A DNA stretch of 23,324 bases from JAWXCM01 sp034408745 (GTDB lineage: Bacteria > Acidobacteriota > Terriglobia > Bryobacterales > Bryobacteraceae), in NCBI GenBank assembly GCA_034408745.1, contig JAWXCM010000389.1, positions 1 through 23,324 on the forward strand. The letters run 5' to 3'. The position numbers were made by a program, and so were the translations under genes. The first letter of the stretch is position 1. Every line of letters begins with the position of its first letter. Shown here in pieces: positions 10,979-17,741 of the stretch. The notes beneath the pieces are model-generated. The model did not search any database. It saw only the letters and a program-made list of their open reading frames with translations, and was not told where the DNA came from.

Positions 10979-12385
10979 TTAACTGAGGTCGTCGGACCCG
11001 GACTCCCGAACTCGCAAATGCAAAACGAAGCGGGTGTCAGTACTCTTCCTGTGCTTCGCCGAGGGACCAAACCGACGCGACCAAACCACTTCCTCGCCGC
11101 ACGTCAGGACAGGCCACAAGTGCCTCTCCCATATAGGGATACGATATTCCTGGAACAACTGTTTCACCTTAACTGAAGCCCCAGGGAGCTCCAGCTCATC
11201 TCCAGGATGCCAGTTCCGCAGCTCTGCCGGAAATGCGAGAGTATCCGCATCCAGTTCGGCTGACTCTTCATTATACGGCCAGGAATGAACGGCTACGTTA
11301 CCAGGCTGTATTTCCAAAAACATAGCGAGGCCTGCCTGAGGGATCTCCCGCCGCCAGCCACGGTCCAACTCCTCTCGACCCACAGAAAACGCGTAATCGA
11401 GCGACGACCGGGATTCGCGGTGCAGCGGCCCGAGTTTCAGCCACTCAAAGGAGCGAAATACGTCGGCGCCTGGAATCTGAGTTCGCCCGTGTCCCTCCTT
11501 TTGGCAGGCCAGCTGCCGGACCCGCTCGATGTGGGTCAGATCCAGGCCGCGCAGATCCCCCCGGAAATCGGCAAGCAGCCGCCGTATCACCCGGCGCGCC
11601 GGAGCCGCCGCCAGACTGCTGAGCTTATCGGCACGAATCACCACCGACGTGAGGTTCTTTTTCTCAATGACGCCCGGAAGCAGCCGGTCGACCTCGGCCG
11701 CCCACCAGGATTCCTCGTCCTGCGCCATTTCCGCGGTGGCGCCCAGGATTTCCGCCACTGCGGGCTGGTAGTCACGCTGGAGCAGGGGAATTAAGTGATG
11801 ACGGATGCGGTTGCGGTCAAACGTCTGGTCCGAATTGGTGCGGTCGTCCCGCCACGTATGTCCCTGATCTCGCAGCCACTTCTCCACCTCGGCCCGAGAG
11901 CAGCGGATCAGGGGGCGGATCCGGCCGTCCGTGGTTACGGGCCGGATCCCGCTCAGGCCGGCAGTCCCGGAACCCCGGAGCAGTCGGTAGAGAACCGTTT
12001 CCGCCTGATCCGACCGGGTATGCCCGGTAGCAATACGCTGTAGTCCGGCGTCTGCCTGTACGCGGCTAAAGAATTCGAGTCTCGCGAGGCGCCCTGCCTG
12101 CTCGAGGTTGGCATCTACAGGCGGGCCCGCCCGCCCTACAGTACAGGGCAGGCCGAGACGGTCGGCGAGGGCGGCGACAAAGGCGGCGTCGGCGTCCGAT
12201 TCGTCGCCGCGCCAGCCGTGATTGAGGTGGAGCACGTGCAAAGCGAAGCCATTTTCGGCAGAAAGTTCATTTAGAATGTGCAACATGCAGACAGAGTCGG
12301 CGCCGCCCGACACGGCCGCACCGACGCAATCGCCTGGGCGAATCATGTCGTACGCCTGCAGAGTGGCCCGTACCGTGTTCAGCAA
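10979..12385 (-). CDS. tilS: tRNA(Ile)-lysidine synthase TilS
   Basis: TilS joins lysine to C34 of the CAU-anticodon isoleucine tRNA using ATP, so that it reads AUA rather than AUG. The 468-aa protein shows the N-type ATP pyrophosphatase P-loop SGGADS at 26-31. The family motif GHTRSDQAETVLYRLLRGSG follows at about 120-140, then a long C-terminal region with the usual substrate-binding and TilS_C parts (for example WHPGDELELPG). Length is normal for the two-domain form. The start is TTG at 12385, giving the usual short helix before MIRPGD; an ATG at 12346 is the alternative and has a weak AGGCG site. The gene begins 18 bases after the transporter stop, so both tRNA-modification genes probably share a transcript, with ftsH downstream. 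Confidence 0.95.
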   Translation of the reverse strand: MLNTVRATLQAYDMIRPGDCVGAAVSGGADSVCMLHILNELSAENGFALHVLHLNHGWRGDESDADAAFVAALADRLGLPCTVGRAGPPVDANLEQAGRLARLEFFSRVQADAGLQRIATGHTRSDQAETVLYRLLRGSGTAGLSGIRPVTTDGRIRPLIRCSRAEVEKWLRDQGHTWRDDRTNSDQTFDRNRIRHHLIPLLQRDYQPAVAEILGATAEMAQDEESWWAAEVDRLLPGVIEKKNLTSVVIRADKLSSLAAAPARRVIRRLLADFRGDLRGLDLTHIERVRQLACQKEGHGRTQIPGADVFRSFEWLKLGPLHRESRSSLDYAFSVGREELDRGWRREIPQAGLAMFLEIQPGNVAVHSWPYNEESAELDADTLAFPAELRNWHPGDELELPGASVKVKQLFQEYRIPIWERHLWPVLTCGEEVVWSRRFGPSAKHRKSTDTRFVLHLRVRESGSDDLS

Positions 12386-12403
12386 ACCACGATTGTCGCG
12401 CGT

Positions 12404-13171
12404 TTAGCGGGCAGCGATGCGGCTGCGGAATGGATTGAAGTCGGTGTCGGTGTCCATGATGTCGACACCTTCGGCACGCTTGAGGCCGTTGACCACCAAA
12501 TAGGTCAGAGGTGTAAGCGCGGCTTCATATGCGACCTTCGCGATATAGCCGGAGAGGATGGCGCGAATCATGTCAGACGTGGACCAGACACCTGCGAACG
12601 CGATTACGATTACGACCACGGTATCGACGGCCTGTCCGACGGCAGTGGAGCCGATGGTGCGCATCCACAGATGCTTGCCGCTGGTGGCCACCTTCATGCG
12701 GGCCATCACGAACGAGTTGGCAAACTCACCTGCCCAGTACGCGATGAGACTGGCAACCACCAGCCTCGGGATCATGCCGAGGACGGTCTCGTATGCCTGC
12801 TGATGCGGCCACCCCGGTGCGGGCGGGAGCGCCACGATCACCATGGCGACCACCGCGAGCAGCGCCGACGCGAAGAAGCCGTGCCAGATGGCGCGCCGCG
12901 AACCGGCGTACCCGTACACCTCGGCGAAAATGTCGCCGAAAATGTAGGTAAGCGGAAACAGGATCTGAGCGCCGCTGAAGCGTAGCTCGCCCCACGCGAT
13001 CATCTTGGGAGCAACGATGTTGGAGATCAGCAGGACCGCGACGAAGGCTGCGACCAACATGTCGTAGTAACGGAACTGCGGCGGGTAGCCATGGAGGAGG
13101 CGGCCAGGTGTCGGCGGTGTTGCATTGGCTACCAGAGGCATCGAAGGTTCCAAAATCGTAACATGATGCAT
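12404..13171 (-). CDS. queuosine precursor transporter, YhhQ/VUT family
   Basis: This is an inner-membrane protein with about six hydrophobic helices. Family hallmarks are LLISNIVAPKM in helix 1, FPLTYIFGDIFAEVYG in helix 2, and the pair LIAYWAGEFANS and GQAVDTVVVIVIAF. The VUT family (DUF165) includes E. coli YhhQ, which imports preQ0/preQ1 for queuosine in tRNA; that this one carries the same substrate is inference. Its position just upstream of tilS fits a tRNA-modification setting. The start is uncertain: ATG 13171 (used here), ATG 13141 with a GGA nine bases before it, or GTG 13222 with no clear ribosome site. The extra N-terminal residues lie before the first helix and look dispensable. 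No preQ1 riboswitch was found upstream. Confidence 0.88.
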   Translation of the reverse strand: MHHVTILEPSMPLVANATPPTPGRLLHGYPPQFRYYDMLVAAFVAVLLISNIVAPKMIAWGELRFSGAQILFPLTYIFGDIFAEVYGYAGSRRAIWHGFFASALLAVVAMVIVALPPAPGWPHQQAYETVLGMIPRLVVASLIAYWAGEFANSFVMARMKVATSGKHLWMRTIGSTAVGQAVDTVVVIVIAFAGVWSTSDMIRAILSGYIAKVAYEAALTPLTYLVVNGLKRAEGVDIMDTDTDFNPFRSRIAAR

Positions 13172-13265
13172 GTCTTTGGATTCTGATGACTGGAACTCAA
13201 CTCCCGATGGAACGTGTTTCACGAGGCCCGCGTCGCGCTAACATGAGTACAGGTTCAATCGGACT

Positions 13266-14306
13266 ATGACTGGTCGTTGTCTCGTCGTCTTTGTGTTGTG
13301 TCTGGCCCTCGGCGCTCAGACTGCGCCGCCCCCCACTCCGCCTCAGGCGGCGGGTGACCAGCCGTTCCGAGCGCAGATCACCGAAGTCATCATCCCGGTG
13401 ACGGTGACGGACGAAAAGGGACGGTTTGTCTCCAACCTGGACGCGGAGGATTTCAAAATCTTCGACCAGGGCGTGGAGCAGCGTATCCAGTTCTTTACCC
13501 GCGAGCAGAAGCAGCCTGTGGTCATTGGCTTTCTGATGGACCTCAGCAGTGCCAGCAAGATCCACTGGAAAGCTTACTCGGAGTCGGCGCAGGAACTGGT
13601 GTCGGCGCTGATGCCGAACGATCCACGGTACAGCGGCTACCTGATCAGCTACAGCACCGAAGCCGAGGTCACTGTCAACACCACGTCCGATCCTGAGAAG
13701 CTGCTGGAACGGCTTCGCAAAATGAAGCCGGGCGGGGGCGCCGCGTTGTATGACGCGATCTACATGGCCTGCACCAATCGACGGCTGGTGAAGGGTGAAC
13801 CCATCGAACCGCGCCGCGTGATCGTTGTGATTGGCGACGGGCACGACAATGCCAGCAAGAAGACGCTGGAAGAAGTGCTGGAACTGGCGCAGCGGAATCT
13901 GGTGACGATCTACGGTGTCAGCACGATGTCCTACGGCTTCACCGCTGAAGGCGACAAGAATCTGCGGCGGCTGGCGGAAGAGACCGGCGGCCGTGTGGAG
14001 TATCCGCTCGAAAACGTGTACAAAGACGTGATCGCGTATCTGGAAAAGCCGCAGGACGCGGGCAATTACGCCATGGCGGTCGGCACGGGTGCCTACGCTT
14101 CGCAGATCGCGACCGGCATGTTCCGCGCGATTTCCAACGTGGCGGGCGAGGTGACCACGCAGTACATCATTCGCTACACCCCCGACGTGAAAGACACACC
14201 GAAGGAACAGGCGCGTGTCTTCCGCAACATTCGCGTCGACGTCCCCAGCCTCCAGGGCGTCAAGATTCGAGCCCGCAAAGGCTACTACGCCGGTCCGGTG
14301 CAGTAG
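13266..14306 (+). CDS. VWFA-related exported protein (acidobacterial type) with degenerate MIDAS
   Basis: The 346-aa protein has a signal peptide (about 1-17, ending LALGAQ) and a proline-rich spacer. A short beta domain with PVTVTDEKGRFVSNLDAEDF at about 44-63 follows, then a von Willebrand A domain from about residue 86. This is the layout of the 'VWFA-related Acidobacterial domain' proteins, of which these genomes carry many. Its metal site is unusual. The expected D-x-S-x-S reads Asp92-Leu-Ser-Ser-Ala96, the expected GGTALYDA reads GGGAALYDA (about 156-164), and GDGHD is retained at about 190-194. It may therefore bind partners without a metal. Function is unknown; extracytoplasmic protein binding is likely. 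It is followed nine bases later by the radical SAM gene. Confidence 0.85.
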   Translation: MTGRCLVVFVLCLALGAQTAPPPTPPQAAGDQPFRAQITEVIIPVTVTDEKGRFVSNLDAEDFKIFDQGVEQRIQFFTREQKQPVVIGFLMDLSSASKIHWKAYSESAQELVSALMPNDPRYSGYLISYSTEAEVTVNTTSDPEKLLERLRKMKPGGGAALYDAIYMACTNRRLVKGEPIEPRRVIVVIGDGHDNASKKTLEEVLELAQRNLVTIYGVSTMSYGFTAEGDKNLRRLAEETGGRVEYPLENVYKDVIAYLEKPQDAGNYAMAVGTGAYASQIATGMFRAISNVAGEVTTQYIIRYTPDVKDTPKEQARVFRNIRVDVPSLQGVKIRARKGYYAGPVQ

Positions 14307-14315
14307 ACTCGCGCG

Positions 14316-15677
14316 GTGAAGGTCGTCTTACTCGCGACGTATGAGATGGGCAGGCAGCCGTTCGGGCTGGCCTCGCCTGCCGCCTGGCTGCGCCGCGCCG
14401 GTCACGAAGTATCCGCAGTCGACCTCTCCGTCATTCCATTCCCCGTGCAGGCCGTTCGCGAGGCGAATCTGGTGGCGGTCTACCTTCCGATGCACACCGC
14501 TACCCGGCTGGCTTCCGCCGTGGTGACACGCGTCCGCACTCTGAATTCGGGCGCGGCTCTGTGTGCCTATGGCCTCTACGCGCCGATGGCCGAGGAGCAC
14601 CTTCGGGAACTGGGCGTTACTGCCTTCTTCGGCGGGGAGTTCGAGCCCGCGCTGGTCGACTTCGCCGCGGGGAGCGAGCCAGGCTCCAACGTGTCGCTCG
14701 ACAAGCTCCGGTTCGTGGAACCCGACCGTGCGGGGCTGCCAGCGCTGGCCAGGTACCCGAAGCTGATCACCATCAAGGGAAAACGCACGGCAGGGTATAC
14801 CGAGGCGAGCCGGGGGTGCAAGCACCTGTGCCGTCACTGTCCTGTGGTGCCGGTCTACGGCGGGGCTTTTCGAGTGGTGCAAGCCGACGTGGTGCTGGCC
14901 GATATTCGGAATCAGGTGGCCGGCGGAGCGCAGCACATCAGCTTCGGCGACCCGGATTTCTTCAACGGCCCCACCCACGCGCGGCACATCGTCGAAGCCC
15001 TGCATGCGGAATTCCCGCTGCTTACCTACGACGTCACCATTAAGATCGAGCATCTGCTGAAGCACCGCGACATGCTGCCGGTGCTGGCCCGTACCGGCTG
15101 CGCATTTGTTATCAGCGCGGTGGAATCGCTGGAAGACGCTGTGCTCGAGAATCTGGCAAAGGGGCACACCCGGGCGGATTTTCTGCAGGTGGTGGACCTG
15201 TTTCGCCAGAGCGAACTCGTGCTCTCGCCGACTTTTCTTCCGTTCACGCCCTGGACCACGCGCCATGGATATGCGCAGTTGCTCGACACCCTGCGCGAAC
15301 TTCGGCTGACGGAACATGTTCCACCCGTACAGCTCGCATTACGACTGCTGATTCCGGCTGGATCGCGAATACTGGAGCTCGACGAGGTGCGGGAGTCGGT
15401 GACTGGCTTCGACCCTGCGGCGCTGGTGTGGCGCTGGAAGCACCCCGACCCGGCTGTCGACCAGCTTGCGGCCGACGTGATGGGCGCAGTTCAGAACGGT
15501 GTGAAGATCGTCGCTTCGCGGGCCGAGACGTTCGATGCGATCTGGCAACTGGTCCACGGCAGGCCCGCGCCGGTCGATGAGGGGCTGCTGCCGCGAACCG
15601 TGATCCCCTACATGGAAGAGCCCTGGTTCTGTTGAGCCGAGCCCACCGAAGAGCAGTTGGCTCTTCAACAACTCTGA
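14316..15677 (+). CDS. radical SAM selenoprotein with CUAEP tail (UGA at 15633-15635 read as selenocysteine)
   Basis: The N-terminal 120 residues look like a Rossmann-type B12-binding-like domain, but the cobalamin-ligand D-x-H-x-x-G is not seen. The radical SAM barrel has the cluster motif Cys168-x3-Cys172-x2-Cys175 (GCKHLCRHC), followed by a FGDPDFFNG strand. A conventional reading stops at TGA 15633 after WFC. Beyond it the same frame reads A-E-P-T-E-E-Q-L-A-L-Q-Q-L and ends at TGA 15675, giving 453 aa with Sec440. A SECIS-like hairpin follows the UGA. The C-U-A-E-P tail is the signature I know from the CUAEP/CCAEP-tail radical SAM (seleno)protein family, whose substrate is unknown; other members have Cys in place of Sec. 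The start is GTG 14316, nine bases after the VWFA gene, so they probably form an operon. No neighbour reveals the substrate. Confidence 0.85.
15648..15666 (+). promoter_or_regulatory. bacterial SECIS-like hairpin for the UGA at 15633
   Basis: GAAGAGC (15648-15654) and GCTCTTC (15660-15666) form a perfect 7-bp stem with loop AGUUG. The loop begins 20 bases after the last base of the UGA and has G as its second base. This fits the known bacterial SECIS layout: apical loop about 16-37 bases downstream, with a G among the first two loop positions. It lies inside the extended coding region, as bacterial SECIS elements do, and would recruit SelB. Confidence 0.75.
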
Positions 15678-15742
15678 AAGTCGTTTAGCAACGGCCTCGG
15701 TATTTCGGGCGTCCTTTCTTCTGAGGTACGCGTTGGCAGAAC

Positions 15743-16342
15743 ATGGAAACACTCAGTCTGCTTGGGTCCGTCGCCGGTCTGGGGTTCCTGGCCGGGATAC
15801 GGCTCTACTTCACCGTGTTTGCGCTCGGCTTGTGCATGCGTCTTGGCTGGTTTGAGCCGACTGCCTCCTTGCAGCACCTCTCTGTTCTGAGCCAGACTCC
15901 GGTGCTGATTGTCTCGGGCTTGCTGTTGATTTGCGAGTTCATCGCCGACAAAATTCCGTGGTTCGACACCATGTGGGATGCGGTGCACACGTTTATACGG
16001 CCGATTGGCGCGGCGGCGCTCGGGATAGCCGCGGTCGGCTCCGTGGACCCCTTGATGTCACTCATGATTGGCCTTGTGTCGGGAGGCGTCGCATTTACGG
16101 GGCATGCCTCCAAAGCCGCTACTCGCGTCGCCGTGAACCACAGCCCCGAACCATTCTCGAACTGGATACTGAGCTTCGGTGAAGACCTGCTGGTCCCGTT
16201 TGGACTGTGGGTGGTGATGGAGCATCCCGTTTACGCGATATTCGCGGTTTCGGCATTCCTCATCGTGTTTGTTTTGATGGCGCGGGCGGTGTGGAGCCTT
16301 TTTGTGTCGTTGTTTCAGAGAACACGCCGCGCCGCCGTCTGA
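15743..16342 (+). CDS. DUF4126 domain-containing membrane protein
   Basis: The 199-aa integral membrane protein has several hydrophobic segments, at about 5-32, 52-70, 90-125 and 150-185. Features of DUF4126 are GLGFLAGIRLY near the start, the FIADKIPWFDTMWD motif at about 73-86 and SGGVAFTGHASKAATRVAVNHSPEP at about 114-138. The function of the family is unknown. It starts 65 bases after the end of the selenoprotein reading frame, on the same strand, and may share its transcript. The ATG has no strong ribosome site; GAGG lies too far away, at 16 bases. It ends with a basic tail, RTRRAAV. Confidence 0.85.
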   Translation: METLSLLGSVAGLGFLAGIRLYFTVFALGLCMRLGWFEPTASLQHLSVLSQTPVLIVSGLLLICEFIADKIPWFDTMWDAVHTFIRPIGAAALGIAAVGSVDPLMSLMIGLVSGGVAFTGHASKAATRVAVNHSPEPFSNWILSFGEDLLVPFGLWVVMEHPVYAIFAVSAFLIVFVLMARAVWSLFVSLFQRTRRAAV

Positions 16343-16456
16343 TCCAGTTCGGTAAAAGTCACGGTGTCAAAAGGGTTGACGGAACGACACTGTCTCTCTG
16401 AGTACTATTGTGTTCCGGTTAGAAAAACGTTAGGATTCTTCCAGTCCCATGGACTT

Positions 16457-16461
16457 GGAGG
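16457..16461 (+). promoter_or_regulatory. ribosome binding site of the PEP-CTERM gene
   Basis: GGAGG eight bases before GTG 16470. It lies inside the longer reading that begins at ATG 16449, so it argues for the GTG as the true start. Confidence 0.75.
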
Positions 16462-16469
16462 ACATAACT

Positions 16470-17348
16470 GTGCAATTTACCTTCTCAGCGGTGCGCCAAA
16501 CGGCATTACTGGCCGCTTTCGGTGTCATACTTTGCCACCAGGCAGTAGCTCTGCCCATACTTGCCGGCAACGAGCATACACATAACAACACCGTCACCAC
16601 GTGGTCGAGTGGTGTCAAGACGAACGGCGCGATTCTACATCAGCACTGGAACGCACTCCCGTTGAGTACGAACAATGGCGAGGCGAGCTGGAACGCGAAT
16701 AAAGCGTGGGATAACAACGGAACCACCACCACATTCCACTCTTCATTAGGTGGTGACGCGGATTTTGGTCATGGATTCATTGCGAACCGTGTGCTGTATT
16801 ACTTCGATACGGCCTACACCGGAAATGCTTACGAGTTACGCGTCGAGCAGGCCTTTACCGACTGGGTGACGGGCGCACGAACCTACTACACCAACTCGGC
16901 AAGAACAGACGTCGTCCTGGGCTTCAATTTCACGCGCGCTGCCGCTCGTCCGACGGAAACGTACATCAACGTCAAGTTCAACCTTACTGATGACAACACA
17001 ACGGGCGAATTCGATTCGGGCAATCAGACAATCTCCTTCAATCTGGAAGACTTCACCTGGTACACCGGCGCTGCCGCTCCTGGCGCCGGTCAGCAGGACT
17101 TTTTATCGACGGCTCGCCATGAAATCGGACACGCCGTGGGATTCGGACACAACAAGAATGCCGCCAAGGTAGTGGGCAGCTCGATTATGTGGTCCTCCGC
17201 CGCGGCGCAGGGTGATCGTATTGCGATCACCAACGGGGACTTTGAGGGTGTGATGGCGCTGTACACGCAGCCGGTTCCGGAGCCGTCCACGGTACTGGGC
17301 GGGCTCGTAGTTGTTGGTATAGTCGCGATCCGCCGCAGAAGGCGGTAG
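16470..17348 (+). CDS. matrixin-like zinc metalloprotease with PEP-CTERM sorting signal
   Basis: Starting at GTG 16470 the protein is 292 aa. It has a signal peptide (about 1-28, ending QAVA), a region rich in Asn, Thr and Gly, and the metzincin motif HEIGHAVGFGH at about 217-227 (three zinc-ligand histidines and catalytic Glu). A Met-turn-like SSIMWS follows at about 237-242. It ends with the PEP-CTERM signal: VPEPS at about 269-273, a hydrophobic helix, and five arginines. The PEP-CTERM tail is normally cleaved by an exosortase in the inner membrane on the way to the cell surface or matrix. The likely role is an extracellular protease. The GTG is chosen over ATG 16449 because of the GGAGG at 16457. 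The next small gene begins eight bases downstream. Confidence 0.88.
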   Translation: MQFTFSAVRQTALLAAFGVILCHQAVALPILAGNEHTHNNTVTTWSSGVKTNGAILHQHWNALPLSTNNGEASWNANKAWDNNGTTTTFHSSLGGDADFGHGFIANRVLYYFDTAYTGNAYELRVEQAFTDWVTGARTYYTNSARTDVVLGFNFTRAAARPTETYINVKFNLTDDNTTGEFDSGNQTISFNLEDFTWYTGAAAPGAGQQDFLSTARHEIGHAVGFGHNKNAAKVVGSSIMWSSAAAQGDRIAITNGDFEGVMALYTQPVPEPSTVLGGLVVVGIVAIRRRRR

Positions 17349-17356
17349 CATTAACC

Positions 17357-17674
17357 ATGAAACGGCGCTGGTTTTTCTCTCTGTTTGCCGTAGTCGCGGC
17401 CATGTCGGGACAAGATCGAATCGGTAAGCACCGCGCCGTAGAACTGGCAGCGGAATGGGCCCGCCGTAACCACGGCGGGCTCGGCCGCGGCAAGAGTGCC
17501 CTCCAGTTTGACAAAGCGGAAGCCAACGAGGCCTCCTGGAAGAACGATCACGGTGAGAGCCGGCCGGTGTGGTTCGTTCACTTCCCAGAGCGCCAGTCCA
17601 AAGTGGAGCCGAGCGGGCTGGCCGTAAGAGTTGACCGCGAGACAGGCAAGTGCGAACGAGCCGTCCTCGAATAG
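17357..17674 (+). CDS. small exported protein of unknown function
   Basis: I do not recognise a named family. The 105-aa product begins with a typical signal peptide (KRRWFFSLFAVVAAMSGQ, about residues 2-19). The mature part is polar and ends with WFVHFPE at about 72-78 and GLAVRVDRETGKCERAVLE at about 87-105. The closing pattern, a strand then V-D-R-E-T-G-K, resembles PepSY-like small periplasmic domains, but that is only a resemblance. It starts eight bases after the metalloprotease gene and is probably co-transcribed with it, so a role as partner or inhibitor of that protease is possible but unproven. A longer upstream reading of the ABC-F frame would overlap its last 44 bases; that overlap is probably not used. 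Confidence 0.65.
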   Translation: MKRRWFFSLFAVVAAMSGQDRIGKHRAVELAAEWARRNHGGLGRGKSALQFDKAEANEASWKNDHGESRPVWFVHFPERQSKVEPSGLAVRVDRETGKCERAVLE

Positions 17675-17704
17675 TTCCCCAAACCGATCCCCGCAACGCC
17701 CAGA

Positions 17705-17727
17705 CTACCGGCTCTCCGAGCCGGTGG
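17705..17727 (+). promoter_or_regulatory. hairpin directly upstream of the ABC-F start
   Basis: ACCGGCTC (17707-17714) and GAGCCGGT (17718-17725) form a perfect 8-bp stem around loop TCC. One G-U and one further C-G pair extend it outward. It ends 14 bases before the preferred TTG start at 17742 and would bury a GTG start at 17724. There is no U tract, so it looks like a translational or leader structure rather than a terminator. Confidence 0.5.
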
Positions 17728-17741
17728 GCGAAACTGATAAG

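Noticed and set aside
13172..13265. Possible preQ1 riboswitch upstream of the queuosine-precursor transporter
   Set aside because: I found no pseudoknot-type stem and A-rich tail of the preQ1 class in this short stretch.
13243..13269. Eight-codon ORF whose TGA overlaps the ATG of the VWFA gene
   Set aside because: The overlap is suggestive of a leader peptide, but there is no ribosome site and such a short ORF is expected by chance.
15678..15742. tRNA-Sec or another RNA gene next to the selenoprotein
   Set aside because: The gap is only 65 bases and has no cloverleaf arms or CCA end.
16366..16408. TTGACG and TACTAT as a promoter of the PEP-CTERM gene
   Set aside because: The spacer is 21 bases, too long for a standard promoter. 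The GTCAA/TTGAC repeat here is short and may be chance.
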